From contig NZ_CADIJM010000001.1 in NCBI RefSeq assembly GCF_902859585.1, positions 806,001 to 870,000 on the forward strand: a stretch of DNA of 64,000 bases, written 5' to 3'. Below are positions 30,874 to 39,590 of the stretch, piece after piece (position 1 is the stretch's first letter; each line of letters begins with the position of its first letter). Position numbers and translations under genes: made by a program. Below the pieces are notes generated by a model, which was not told the origin of the DNA, did no database searches, and was given only the letters and a program-made list of their open reading frames with translations. Source of the stretch: Achromobacter animicus. GTDB lineage: Bacteria; Pseudomonadota; Gammaproteobacteria; Burkholderiales; Burkholderiaceae_B.

Positions 30874-31722
30874 ATGCCGCCTGTCATGCCCTGGTTTGCC
30901 CTGTTCCTGGCCGCCGCCTTGCTATGGCCGCCCGGCACCCGCCGCTGGGCGCTTGCCCCGTTGGCGGTGACATGGGCGTGGGCATTGGCCGACGGATCGG
31001 TCGACCTCGTTGCGCTCGCATGGCCCGCGTTGCTGCTGATTGCCGCGGCGCTGGTGCGATCCCACGCGGGACCGGCCGCGCGCATGGCCGCGCATGGACT
31101 CTTCGTGATCCTGGCCGTGCTGCTCTTCGCACATCTGCTGCCCGGGTTTCACAACCTGCGCGTGATTGATCCCGCGCCGCTCAGTCCGGATGCAGTTCCT
31201 TTCAGCATGTACCTGAACCTGGACAAACCGCTCGTGGGCTTCTGGGTGGTGCTGGTGCTGGCGCCGCCCATGGCCGCGGCCCATGCGCGTTTGAGCTTGC
31301 AGGCGGCGGTTCTTGCATGCGCAGCCGCGGTGGCGGTCTGCCTGGGATTGGCGCTGGCGCTGGGCGTGGTGGCATGGGCGCCGAAGTGGCCGGCCTCAGG
31401 CTGGATCTGGCTGATCAACAATGCCTTGCTGGTGACGCTGGCGGAAGAGGCGCTGTTCCGAGGTTATGTGCAGCAACGCCTGGCGCAGCGGTGGCGCCAT
31501 CGCGCATGGGGCGCGTGGGCGGCGGTGGCCGTGGCGGCCGTGCTGTTCGGATTGGCCCATTACGCGGGCGGTTGGCAGTGGATGCTGCTGGCTGGCCTGG
31601 CGGGTACGGCGTATGGCGCGGCCTATCGTTACGGCGGTTTGGGCGCCGCCGTCCTGGCGCATCTGGGCTTGAACGCGGCGCACTTCGGATTGTTCACCTA
31701 TCCAATGCGCGCCGCGTTCTGA
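30874..31722 (+). CDS. CPBP-family intramembrane glutamic protease
   Basis: About 282 residues with roughly eight hydrophobic helices. The three CPBP motifs are visible: EEALFRG (about residue 190), FGLAHY, and HLGLNAAHF near the C-terminus, so the active-site Glu pair and His residues are retained. Such proteases (Abi/Rce1-like) cleave within membranes; some give self-immunity to bacteriocins, others process prenylated peptides. The first ATG of the hydrophobic protein is 30874; 30886 is equally possible. The sequence upstream is low-complexity and not protein-like. Confidence 0.8.
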   Translation: MPPVMPWFALFLAAALLWPPGTRRWALAPLAVTWAWALADGSVDLVALAWPALLLIAAALVRSHAGPAARMAAHGLFVILAVLLFAHLLPGFHNLRVIDPAPLSPDAVPFSMYLNLDKPLVGFWVVLVLAPPMAAAHARLSLQAAVLACAAAVAVCLGLALALGVVAWAPKWPASGWIWLINNALLVTLAEEALFRGYVQQRLAQRWRHRAWGAWAAVAVAAVLFGLAHYAGGWQWMLLAGLAGTAYGAAYRYGGLGAAVLAHLGLNAAHFGLFTYPMRAAF

Positions 31723-31734
31723 AAGGCCGCCGCT

Positions 31735-32790
31735 TCAGGCCGCCAGCGCCGGATAGTCCGTATACCCTTCAGGACCCGAGGCGTAGAAGGTGGCCGGATT
31801 CGGCGTATTCAGCGGGGCCTTGCGCGCCAGGCGCTCGGCCAGGTCGGGCGTGGCAATGTACGGCACGCCAAACGCCACGGCGTCGACCTTGCCGGCCGCG
31901 ATGGCGGCCTCGGCGGTGTCGCGCGTGTAGCCTTCGTTGCCGATATAAACGCCGCCGAACTCGGCCTTGATCATCGGCGCCAGGCTGTCGGGCGCTTCGT
32001 GTTCGCGGGCGCAAATGAACGCGATGCCGCGCTTGCCCAGTTCACGCGCCACGTAGCCGAACAGGCCCGGCAGATCCGAATCACCCATGTCGTGGGCATC
32101 AGCGCGCGGCGACAGATGCACGCCGACGCGGCCCGCGCCCCACACCGCCACGCAGGCGTCGACCACTTCCAGCAGCAGCCGCGCGCGGTTTTCGATGGAA
32201 CCGCCGTATTGGTCCGTGCGGTGGTTGGTGCTGTCCTGCAGGAACTGATCCAGCAGGTAGCCATTGGCGGCATGCACCTCGACGCCGTCAAAACCCGCCT
32301 CCTTCGCCATCTTCGCGCCGTGGCGGTAGGCTTCGACCACGCCGGGGATCTCTTCGGTTTCCAGCGCGCGCGGCGTCACGTATTCGCGCTTGGGGCGCAC
32401 GTGGCTGACGTGGCCCTTGGCGGCGATGGCGCTGGGCGCGACCGGCAGTTCGCCGTCCAGGAACATCGGGTCGGAAATGCGGCCCACGTGCCAGAGCTGC
32501 GCGACGATCAGGCTGCCCTTGCCGTGCACGGCGTCGACCACCTTGCGCCAACCCTTGACCTGCTCCGGCGACCAGAGCCCAGGCGTGTCGGCATAGCCCA
32601 CGCCCTGCGGCGTGACCGCCGTGGCTTCCGTCAGGATCAGGCCGGCGCCCGAACGCTGGGTGTAATACTCGACCATCAGATCGTTCGGCACGCGGCCGGC
32701 GCTGGCGCGTTGGCGGGTCAGCGGCGCCATCACGACGCGGTTGCGCAGGGTCAGGTCGCCGACTTTCAGCGGTTCAAACAGGGGGTTCAT
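31735..32790 (-). CDS. Old Yellow Enzyme family alkene reductase (NemA-like)
   Basis: A 351-residue FMN-dependent TIM-barrel enzyme that reduces activated alkenes, nitro compounds or N-ethylmaleimide with NAD(P)H. Landmarks are NRVVMAPLTRQRA (FMN-binding strand 1), AQLWHVGRISDP, the substrate-binding HAANGYLLDQFLQD segment, and NHRTDQYGGS followed by ENRARL. It lies 52 bp after the ArsR gene in the same direction, so it is probably repressed by that regulator. Confidence 0.92.
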   Translation of the reverse strand: MNPLFEPLKVGDLTLRNRVVMAPLTRQRASAGRVPNDLMVEYYTQRSGAGLILTEATAVTPQGVGYADTPGLWSPEQVKGWRKVVDAVHGKGSLIVAQLWHVGRISDPMFLDGELPVAPSAIAAKGHVSHVRPKREYVTPRALETEEIPGVVEAYRHGAKMAKEAGFDGVEVHAANGYLLDQFLQDSTNHRTDQYGGSIENRARLLLEVVDACVAVWGAGRVGVHLSPRADAHDMGDSDLPGLFGYVARELGKRGIAFICAREHEAPDSLAPMIKAEFGGVYIGNEGYTRDTAEAAIAAGKVDAVAFGVPYIATPDLAERLARKAPLNTPNPATFYASGPEGYTDYPALAA

Positions 32791-32841
32791 GCAAAATCCT
32801 TTCGTCCCGGCAATGGGGCGCTTGCGGGTATGGCAGACGGG

Positions 32842-33189
32842 CTACATATCCAGATTCAATTGCCGCAGAAATGCGGCAATCACGGGTTCATTGCGACGGA
32901 AAAAGACCCACTGCCCCACCTTGGTCGCCGAAATCAGGCCGGCGCGCTGCAACACGGCCAGATGCGACGAGACCGTAGACTGGGACAGGCCGCAGCGATC
33001 ATCGATGTGGCCCGCGCACACCCCGTGTTCGAAGGTGTGGCCCGGACGCTCCTCGAAATACGCATGCGGCGTCTTCAGCCAGGCCAGGATGTCGCGGCGA
33101 ACCGGATTGGCCAGCGCCTTGAGGATGGCGTCGGCGTCGATCGCGGGTTGCGCGGCGTTCTGGTCGGAGGGTGAGGAAGTTGCGGTCAT
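32842..33189 (-). CDS. ArsR-family transcriptional repressor
   Basis: A 115-residue winged-helix protein: ANPVRRDILAWL, then a recognition helix in CGLSQSTVSSHLAVLQRAGLI and the wing VGQWVFFRRNE. Two Cys (HGVCAGHIDDRCGLSQ) flank the helix-turn-helix and could sense an electrophile, fitting its linked Old Yellow Enzyme gene. The ATG at 33189 is used. A 24-bp palindrome lies just upstream. Confidence 0.87.
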   Translation of the reverse strand: MTATSSPSDQNAAQPAIDADAILKALANPVRRDILAWLKTPHAYFEERPGHTFEHGVCAGHIDDRCGLSQSTVSSHLAVLQRAGLISATKVGQWVFFRRNEPVIAAFLRQLNLDM

Positions 33190-33215
33190 ATTGGTATATC
33201 GCAATTTATCGAATC

Positions 33216-33239
33216 ATATATCGGGTTTATCCGATATAT
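33216..33239. promoter_or_regulatory. perfect palindrome upstream of arsR-OYE, candidate operator
   Basis: ATATATCGG (33216-33224) and CCGATATAT (33231-33239) form a perfect 9-bp inverted repeat with a 6-bp spacer, 27 bp upstream of the ArsR start. Related TATATCG and TTATCGA elements lie between it and the gene (33194-33212). The size and position fit an ArsR-dimer operator and autoregulation. Confidence 0.6.
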
Positions 33240-33258
33240 CGTTATGCCCCTGTTGCAA

Positions 33259-33996
33259 TCAAGGATTTCGGGCGCCGGTCGCGCGATCCTGCGGCAGGCG
33301 GTCCTGCGCCCGGCGATCCGGCCGGCGGCTCTCCGGCTTCAGGCTATCGGCCCAGTCACGGGCAAGGTCGCGCTGTGCCTTCCAGTTGACCAGCGCCGTG
33401 ATGGCCATGGCAATCACCGCGCCCAGCGCCGCCAGCGCCATGTCCTTCTGCGCGTCCCAGATGTCGCCCTGGGTGCCCAGGTAGGCCGCCCCCAGGTCAC
33501 CGCCAAAGAACTCCGCGGCGCCCCACTCGATCAGTTCGTAGAGCGCCGAGGTCGACAGCGTCACGTCCATCGGCAGGAAGTACGCCCAAAAGCCGCGCAC
33601 CTCGGCCACCCGCAGGAAGATCTCGCGGATCGGATAGGCCAGCAGCAGCCCATACGAAAAATGCACGACGCGGTCGAAATTGTTGCGTTCCCACCCGAGC
33701 ACGCTGTTCAGGGTGCGGCCGGTCAAGGCGCGCCACCAGTCGTCGTACGGCACGAGCGAATACGTGTAGTGCGCGCCCACCGTGTGCAAGCACAGGAACA
33801 GAAAGATCAGCGTGTATGACACCCGCGAAAACACGAACGCCCGCCGCGTGGCAAACAGCACGGCGCCCAGTCCCAGCACCAGCGCGTTCTCCAGCGCCCA
33901 GGCCGAGCGGTCATGCGGATTGATGGCCAGCGCCACCCAGATGACGGCGAACACGCCGGCCAGCGTGACCAGATAGCGGCGGCGCGCGTCGGCCAT
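33259..33996 (-). CDS. DUF2238 integral membrane protein
   Basis: A 245-residue protein with about six hydrophobic helices. Its conserved core, HYTYSLVPYD, NNFDRVVHFSYGLLLAYPIRE and LYELIEWGAAEFFGG, is diagnostic of DUF2238 (YjdF-like) proteins. Function is unknown. The C-terminal 35 residues are highly charged and probably cytoplasmic. It starts 8 bp after the arfB stop, so the two are likely cotranscribed. Confidence 0.85.
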   Translation of the reverse strand: MADARRRYLVTLAGVFAVIWVALAINPHDRSAWALENALVLGLGAVLFATRRAFVFSRVSYTLIFLFLCLHTVGAHYTYSLVPYDDWWRALTGRTLNSVLGWERNNFDRVVHFSYGLLLAYPIREIFLRVAEVRGFWAYFLPMDVTLSTSALYELIEWGAAEFFGGDLGAAYLGTQGDIWDAQKDMALAALGAVIAMAITALVNWKAQRDLARDWADSLKPESRRPDRRAQDRLPQDRATGARNP

Positions 33997-34004
33997 GGTG
34001 CGTC

Positions 34005-34421
34005 CTAGTCGCCCTGCACCCGGCCGCGCAGCCGCTTGACCTCGCCATGCAGCACCTTGCGCTGCACGCGGCGGCGTTGCGACGAGCGCGTCGGCTTGGT
34101 GGGGCGGCGCGGCTTGTCGACCTGGATGGCTGATCGCACCATGCCCACCAGCCGCTCGATGGCCTCGGCACGGTTCTTTTCCTGGCTGCGGAAGGATTGC
34201 GATTTGATGACGATCACGCCCTCTTTCGAGATGCGGTGGTCGTTGACGGCGCACAACGCATCCTGCACCTCGGGCGGCAGGCGGGAAGCGCGCACATCGA
34301 AGCGCAGGTGGACGGCGCTGGACACCTTGTTGACGTTCTGCCCGCCCGCGCCCTGGGCGCGAATCATGGTGAAGGTCAGGTCGCGCTCGTCGATGAAAAG
34401 CGAATCTTGGACGTGAAACAT
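34005..34421 (-). CDS. arfB: alternative ribosome-rescue factor, peptidyl-tRNA hydrolase ArfB
   Basis: A 138-residue protein with the release-factor GGQ motif at residues 26-28 (GAGGQNVNKVSSAVHLRFD). It is followed by a short body and a C-terminal basic tail (KPRRPTKPTRSSQRRRVQRKVLHGEVKRLRGR) that inserts into the empty mRNA channel of stalled ribosomes. That layout and length match ArfB/YaeJ, which frees ribosomes on non-stop mRNAs. It is divergent from queE. Confidence 0.93.
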   Translation of the reverse strand: MFHVQDSLFIDERDLTFTMIRAQGAGGQNVNKVSSAVHLRFDVRASRLPPEVQDALCAVNDHRISKEGVIVIKSQSFRSQEKNRAEAIERLVGMVRSAIQVDKPRRPTKPTRSSQRRRVQRKVLHGEVKRLRGRVQGD

Positions 34422-34622
34422 AGGCGGGAAGTCTACAGGGCCGGCCGTCTTCCTGCACCCGGCGGTTGAAACCGCTGGATCCGCGGCTTGGCGCCACACA
34501 GCGGCCATGCGCCGCCCGGCGGCGGACCCGTCTTGCAGGGTCTTTCGGCGGATATCGGCCGCGCCAAGTAAAATAGTGCGCTTTTGCTCGAATTCCGTGG
34601 CGCCCAGCCGCCCGCATCTCCT

Positions 34623-35255
34623 ATGACTTACTCCGCCAAAGAAATCTTCAAGACCCTGCAAGGCGAAGGCGCCCACGCAGGCCGCGCGGCGGTATTCTGC
34701 CGGTTTGCGGGCTGTAATCTGTGGACCGGCCGCGAAAGCGACCGTGCCAGCGCCGCCTGCACCTTCTGTGACACCGATTTCATCGGCACCGACGGCGACG
34801 GCGGCGGCAAGTTCGCCACGGCCGAATTGCTGGCCGACGCCATTGCCGCGGCCTGGGGCCCGGACGCCGGCAACCGCTACGTCGTCTTTACGGGCGGCGA
34901 GCCGCTGCTGCAACTGGACGCGCCGCTGCTCGACGCGATCCACGCCCGCGGCTTTACCGTCGCCATCGAAACCAACGGCACGATCAAGCCGCCTGCCGGC
35001 ATCGACTGGATCTGCGTCAGCCCCAAGGGGACGGCCCCGGTCGTGATCGAACGCGGCAATGAGCTCAAGCTGGTCTATCCGCAGCTCAACGCCCTGCCCG
35101 ACGCCTTCGCACATCTGGATTTCGAGCATTTCTTCCTGCAACCCATGGACGGACCGGCGCGCGCAGCCAACACCGAGCAGGCCGTTCAATACTGCATGCA
35201 GCATCCGCAATGGCGGCTCAGCCTGCAAACCCACAAATACATAGGCATTCCATGA
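34623..35255 (+). CDS. queE: 7-carboxy-7-deazaguanine synthase
   Basis: A 210-residue radical-SAM enzyme that converts 6-carboxytetrahydropterin to 7-carboxy-7-deazaguanine in queuosine synthesis. The iron-sulfur ligands are Cys31, Cys46 and Cys49 in the unusual C-x14-C-x2-C spacing characteristic of this proteobacterial QueE branch. The substrate-binding IFKTLQGEG lies near the N-terminus and FTGGEPLLQ later. QueD, the preceding pathway enzyme, is encoded 28 bp downstream. A -10-like TAAAAT at 34569-34574 may be its promoter. Confidence 0.95.
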   Translation: MTYSAKEIFKTLQGEGAHAGRAAVFCRFAGCNLWTGRESDRASAACTFCDTDFIGTDGDGGGKFATAELLADAIAAAWGPDAGNRYVVFTGGEPLLQLDAPLLDAIHARGFTVAIETNGTIKPPAGIDWICVSPKGTAPVVIERGNELKLVYPQLNALPDAFAHLDFEHFFLQPMDGPARAANTEQAVQYCMQHPQWRLSLQTHKYIGIP

Positions 35256-35283
35256 TTTACCCCCACGCCTTGCGGAGCACGCG

Positions 35284-35727
35284 ATGATTTCCGTGACCCG
35301 CAGGCTCGAGTTCGACGCCGGCCACCGCATCCCCGACCACCGCAGCCAGTGCCGCAATCTGCACGGCCACCGCTATGTGCTGGAAATCACGCTGACGGGT
35401 GACATCGTGCAGGCGCCCGGCGAGTCCGACAACGGCATGGTCATGGACTTCTCCGAGATCAAGCAAATCGCCAAGACGCATATCGTGGACGTCTGGGACC
35501 ATGCGTTCCTGGTCTACGAAGGCGACGACGCCGTGCGCGGCTTTCTGGATACCCTGCCCGGCCACAAGACCGTCGTGCTGGACCGGATTCCCACCGCTGA
35601 AAACCTGGCCACCATCGTTTTCGAGACGCTGGCGCCGCAATACCACGGCCATTACGGCGCCGAACTGCGCCTGACGCGCGTGCGTCTGTACGAAACGCCG
35701 AACTGCTGGGCCGACTGCAACGGTTGA
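35284..35727 (+). CDS. queD: 6-carboxytetrahydropterin synthase
   Basis: A 147-residue PTPS-fold enzyme that makes 6-carboxy-5,6,7,8-tetrahydropterin from dihydroneopterin triphosphate for queuosine. The zinc ligands His14, His27 and His29 (GHRIPD...HGHRY) and the catalytic Cys23 are present, as is the C-terminal LTRVRLYETPNCWA motif. It follows queE in the same operon and is closed by a strong hairpin terminator. Confidence 0.95.
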   Translation: MISVTRRLEFDAGHRIPDHRSQCRNLHGHRYVLEITLTGDIVQAPGESDNGMVMDFSEIKQIAKTHIVDVWDHAFLVYEGDDAVRGFLDTLPGHKTVVLDRIPTAENLATIVFETLAPQYHGHYGAELRLTRVRLYETPNCWADCNG

Positions 35728-35741
35728 TCCCCGACAGCGCA

Positions 35742-35773
35742 TGAAGGCGGGCTTCGGGCCCGCCTTCAGTTTT
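35742..35773 (+). terminator. intrinsic terminator after queD
   Basis: TGAAGGCGGGC (35742-35752) and GCCCGCCTTCA (35758-35768) make a perfect 11-bp stem with a 5-nt TTCGG loop, followed by GTTTT. It begins 14 bp after the queD stop. Confidence 0.85.
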
Positions 35774-35844
35774 CCACCCACGGAAAACCGCACTGCCATC
35801 TTCCCAATTGAAAGAATCTATCGCGATAGTCGCCATTTTCAATC

Positions 35845-35858
35845 ATTAGTAAGCTAAT
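35845..35858. promoter_or_regulatory. palindrome in the MarR gene promoter
   Basis: ATTAG-TAAG-CTAAT is an inverted repeat in an AT-rich stretch 22-35 bp upstream of the MarR start. A TACAAT hexamer (35867-35872) follows and could be a -10 element. The spacing suits a MarR dimer blocking transcription of its own efflux operon. Confidence 0.45.
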
Positions 35859-35879
35859 AGATAGGATACAATCGAATTC

Positions 35880-36353
35880 ATGCTTACTCCATCCGACTCC
35901 CAGCTCATGGCCACCACCGCCAACCTGATGGTGCTGTCGCGCGCCTACCGCGGCGCCGCCGATAAAGCGCTCGCCGACTACGGCCTTTCTCAAGCGACTG
36001 CGTGGCCCGTCATTCTGGCCGGCCGTCTTGGCGACGGAGTTCGCCAAGGCGCGCTGGCCGAAGCTTTGGGCGTCGAAGGCCCCTCCCTTGTGCGCGTGCT
36101 GGATCAACTGGTGGCGGCCGGCCTGATGGAACGGCGCGAAGACCCCCACGATCGCCGCGCACGCACCCTGCACCTGACCGAAGCCGGCCACGCGCTGCGC
36201 GCGCAGGTCGAAGACGTGCTGGTTGAACTTCGCCGCCGCATCTTTCACGACGTCAGCGAATCCGATCTGCAAGCCTGCCTGCGCGTCTTCGACGCCATGA
36301 AGGTGTCGCTGGGCCGCAGCGGCGCCGGTGCGCAAGAGGACGCCCGGCCATGA
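35880..36353 (+). CDS. MarR-family regulator of the efflux operon
   Basis: A 157-residue winged-helix protein: recognition region LAEALGVEGPSLVRVLDQLVAAGLMERRE and wing DPHDRRARTLHLTEAG, the classic MarR pattern, flanked by dimerisation helices. It is the first gene of a five-gene unit and its stop overlaps the next start (ATGA), so it very probably represses this efflux operon. Phenolic acids are common ligands for such regulators. Confidence 0.9.
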   Translation: MLTPSDSQLMATTANLMVLSRAYRGAADKALADYGLSQATAWPVILAGRLGDGVRQGALAEALGVEGPSLVRVLDQLVAAGLMERREDPHDRRARTLHLTEAGHALRAQVEDVLVELRRRIFHDVSESDLQACLRVFDAMKVSLGRSGAGAQEDARP

Positions 36354-38401
36354 AACTGCCCAACGTCCGCGAAACCATCTTCTCGCTCAAGAGCTACCTG
36401 AGCGCCATCATGGCGCTCTATCTGGCTTACAGCATGGGTTTGCCGCGTCCGTTCTGGGCCATGACCACCGCCTACGTCGTGGCGCAGCCCTGGTCCGGCG
36501 CGGTGCGTTCCAAGGCGCTGTACCGTCTGGTCGGCACCTTCTTCGGGTCGGCGGCCACCGTGTACATGGTGCCGCGGCTGTCGAACTCGCCCGTCGTCAT
36601 GACCGGCGCGATGGTGCTGTGGGTGGGCGCCTGCCTGTACATGTCGGTGCTGGACCGCACACCGCGGTCCTATCTGTTCATGCTGGCCGGCTACACCGCC
36701 GCGATGATCGGCTTTCCCAGCGTCACCGACCCTTCCCTTGTGTTCGACACGGCGCTGGCCCGTGTCGAGGAAATCAGCCTGGGCATCGTGTGCGCCACGC
36801 TGATCCACAGCATCGTGCTGCCGCGCGGCCTGGCGCCCGCGCTGACGCTGCAATTGGACAAGGCCGTGCGCGATGCGCGCAACTGGATGCACGACACGCT
36901 CAGCGGCAAGACCGCCGAACAGCGCGACAAGGACCGCCGCGAGCTGGCCAACGACATCACGCAACTGCGCCTCTTATCCACGCACGTTCCCTTCGACACC
37001 AGCAACCTGCGCTGGACCGCGGGCGCCGTGCGCGCCATGCAGGACCAGATCGCGGCGCTGACGCCGGCCGTGTCCGCCGTCGAAGACCGTATGCGCGCCT
37101 TGCAGGCCAATGGCCAGCCGCTGCCCGAACCGGTGCAATCGCTGCTTGCCGATATCTCGGAATGGATCAACGCCGGCCCGCAGGCCTCGCACGAAACCGC
37201 CGTCCAGTTGCGCGCGGCCGTGACGCGGCTGACGCCCGGCATCGACAGCCATTCCACGTGGCGCGACGCGCTGCTTGCCAGCCTGATGGCGCGCCTGCGC
37301 GAACTGATCGACACCTATGACGAATGCCTGGCGCTGCGCCGCGACATCCGCGCCGGGCTGCAGGGCGCGCCGGTTCGCGCCCCGCGCACGACCCGCGATC
37401 CGAACTCGGCGCTGCACCGCGACCACGGCATGGCGCTGCTGTCGGCGCTGGCCGCGGCGCTGGCGATTTCGGTCTGCTGCCTCTTCTGGATCGGCACGGC
37501 CTGGAGCAACGGCGCCACCGCCGCGCTGATGGCCGCGATCTTCAGCTGCTTCTTTGCGTCGCAGGACAATCCCGTGCCGGGCATCATGCAGTTCCTGACC
37601 TACACGGTGTATTCCATTCCGCTGTCGGCGCTATATCTGCTGGGCATCATGCCGGCCATCCACTCGTTCGAGATGCTGGCGCTGTCCATGCTGCCGACCG
37701 CCTTCGTGCTGGGCGTGTTCATTGCCCGCCCGGCCAGCACCGGCAAGGCCATGGCCATGCTGTTCGGGTTCCTGGGCACGATGGCGCTGCAGGACACCAA
37801 CACCGCCGACGTCGTGTCGTTCATCGACACGCAGGTTGCACAGTGCATGGGCGTGGCCACGGCCGCGATCATCGCCGCCATCTTCCGCACCGTCAGCGTC
37901 GACTGGAGCGCGCGCCGCATCCAGGCCGCCAACTGGAAGGAACTGGCGACGCTGGCCAGCTCGCCCCGCGCGCCGTCGCGCCATACCTACACCGCCCGCA
38001 TGCTGGACCGCATCGGCCTGTTGCAGCCGCGCCTGGCGCTGGCAAAACGGCCCGATGATCTGGTGGCCGCCGACGCGCTGAAGGACCTGCGCGTGGGCCG
38101 CGACATCACCGAGCTGCAGCGGGCCCGCCGCCATCTGCCGATGGCCGAGCCCACGATCCAGCCGGTGCTGAACAGCCTGGCGCAGTTCTTCAAGATCCGT
38201 TCGTCGGGCCGCATGCAGGACAAGACGCCGGAGTTCCTGGCGCAGATCGACCGCGCGCTGTGCAGCGTGGCCGCTACCCCGCAAGGCCCGCATGCGCGCG
38301 ACCGCGCCGTGGTGGCGCTGGTCGGCATCCGCCGCGCCTTCTTTCCCGACGCGCCCGACTATCAACCCGCCCATCCGACCCTGGAGGGCCAAGCATCATG
38401 A
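36350..38401 (+). CDS. FUSC-family efflux pump, AaeB-like
   Basis: A 683-residue inner-membrane protein with two groups of hydrophobic helices (about 20-165 and 355-520) separated by a cytoplasmic helical domain. PFWAMTTAYVVAQPWSGAVRSKALYRLVGT near the N-terminus and the second FUSC bundle match AaeB, the p-hydroxybenzoic-acid exporter. The following genes encode the AaeX-like small protein and the AaeA-like adaptor, so this is a complete aromatic-acid efflux set. Confidence 0.9.
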   Translation: MKLPNVRETIFSLKSYLSAIMALYLAYSMGLPRPFWAMTTAYVVAQPWSGAVRSKALYRLVGTFFGSAATVYMVPRLSNSPVVMTGAMVLWVGACLYMSVLDRTPRSYLFMLAGYTAAMIGFPSVTDPSLVFDTALARVEEISLGIVCATLIHSIVLPRGLAPALTLQLDKAVRDARNWMHDTLSGKTAEQRDKDRRELANDITQLRLLSTHVPFDTSNLRWTAGAVRAMQDQIAALTPAVSAVEDRMRALQANGQPLPEPVQSLLADISEWINAGPQASHETAVQLRAAVTRLTPGIDSHSTWRDALLASLMARLRELIDTYDECLALRRDIRAGLQGAPVRAPRTTRDPNSALHRDHGMALLSALAAALAISVCCLFWIGTAWSNGATAALMAAIFSCFFASQDNPVPGIMQFLTYTVYSIPLSALYLLGIMPAIHSFEMLALSMLPTAFVLGVFIARPASTGKAMAMLFGFLGTMALQDTNTADVVSFIDTQVAQCMGVATAAIIAAIFRTVSVDWSARRIQAANWKELATLASSPRAPSRHTYTARMLDRIGLLQPRLALAKRPDDLVAADALKDLRVGRDITELQRARRHLPMAEPTIQPVLNSLAQFFKIRSSGRMQDKTPEFLAQIDRALCSVAATPQGPHARDRAVVALVGIRRAFFPDAPDYQPAHPTLEGQAS

Positions 38402-38610
38402 TTGGCGAATTCAATCTCTACGGCATTTATTTCCCCTGGCTGCTCGTGCTGGGCGTCGTCACCCTGGCCGTCGCCTGGGGCGTGCGCCGCGTGCTGGCGC
38501 GCGCCGGGCTGTATCGCCTGGTGTGGCACCCCGCGCTGTTTGACCTGGCGCTGTTCGTGGTGCTGCTGTACGGCGTCTCCCTCATTTCCCCTTATTTTCT
38601 TCAGAGATAG
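38398..38610 (+). CDS. DUF1656 (AaeX-like) small membrane protein
   Basis: A 70-residue protein with two hydrophobic helices (about 10-32 and 45-66), starting MIGEFNLYGIYFPWLL, the DUF1656 hallmark. It overlaps the upstream pump stop (ATGA) and lies 2 bp before the adaptor. In the aae operon the equivalent AaeX has no assigned role. Confidence 0.88.
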   Translation: MIGEFNLYGIYFPWLLVLGVVTLAVAWGVRRVLARAGLYRLVWHPALFDLALFVVLLYGVSLISPYFLQR

Positions 38611-38612
38611 GT

Positions 38613-39524
38613 ATGAAACTCCCCAATGCCCTTCGCCCTGCTGCTATCGGCAAGTTCGCAGTGACGGCTGTCGTCGTCGCCGCCGCCGCTTACGCCGGCT
38701 GGCAGCTTTGGGATCACTATGAAGTCGAGCCCTGGACGCGCGATGGGCGCGTCAAGGCCTATGTGGTGCAGGTGGCGCCCGACGTCTCCGGCCTGGTCAC
38801 CAGCGTGCCCGTGCACGACAACCAGGACGTGAAGGCCGGCGACCTGCTGTTCGAAATCGATCGCGCCCGCTTCCAGTTGGCGTTCGACCAGGCGCAGGCC
38901 TCGGTCCGTTCGCAGCAGGTGGCGCACGACCAAGCGCTGCGCGACGCCAAGCGCAACCGCTCGCTGGGCCAGCTTGTCGCGGCCGAAGCGGTGGAACAAA
39001 GCCAGACCAAGGTGCAGCAGACTGAAGCCGCGCTTGCGCAGGCACAGGTGCAACTGAACACCGCCCGCCTCAATCTGGAACGCAGCCGCGTCGTGGCCGC
39101 CAGCGATGGCCGCGTCACCAACCTGGACCTGCGCGCGGGCTCCTACGCCACCGCCGGCCACGGCGTGATGGCGCTGGTGGACGCCGGTTCGTTCTACGTG
39201 GAAGGCTACTTCGAAGAAACCAAGCTGCCCGGCATCCACGAAGGCGACCCCGTCACCGTGACGCTGATGGGCGAACCGCGTCACATCCGCGGCCACGTCG
39301 AAAGCATCGCCCTGGGTATCGCGGACCGCGACCGCAGCACCGGCGCCAACCTGCTGCCCAACGTGAACCCGACCTTCAACTGGGTCCGTCTTGCGCAGCG
39401 CATCCCGGTGCGCGTGAAGATCGACGAGGTGCCCGAAGGCGTACGCCTGGTCGCCGGCCAGACCGCCACGGTGTCGGTGGACGACCGCCCGGCCCAGTCC
39501 GCCGCCGCGCCCCACGCGTCCTGA
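38613..39524 (+). CDS. HlyD-family adaptor, AaeA-like
   Basis: A 303-residue adaptor with one N-terminal membrane anchor (about 12-32). The typical VEPWTRDGRVKAYVVQVAPDVSGLV follows, then a coiled-coil hairpin (about 85-150) and a C-terminal barrel. It would join the FUSC pump to the NodT channel encoded 66 bp downstream. Confidence 0.92.
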   Translation: MKLPNALRPAAIGKFAVTAVVVAAAAYAGWQLWDHYEVEPWTRDGRVKAYVVQVAPDVSGLVTSVPVHDNQDVKAGDLLFEIDRARFQLAFDQAQASVRSQQVAHDQALRDAKRNRSLGQLVAAEAVEQSQTKVQQTEAALAQAQVQLNTARLNLERSRVVAASDGRVTNLDLRAGSYATAGHGVMALVDAGSFYVEGYFEETKLPGIHEGDPVTVTLMGEPRHIRGHVESIALGIADRDRSTGANLLPNVNPTFNWVRLAQRIPVRVKIDEVPEGVRLVAGQTATVSVDDRPAQSAAAPHAS

Positions 39525-39590
39525 CGGGACGCAGAACCTCTTTTCTCCGGAAACTCCGCAATTTCTTATCGACGCCAAGCCGTACCTGCC

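Noticed and set aside
34422-34622. Possible preQ1 riboswitch upstream of queE
   Set aside because: The 200-bp leader is GC-rich and I cannot find the short stem-loop with A-rich tail that defines preQ1 aptamers.
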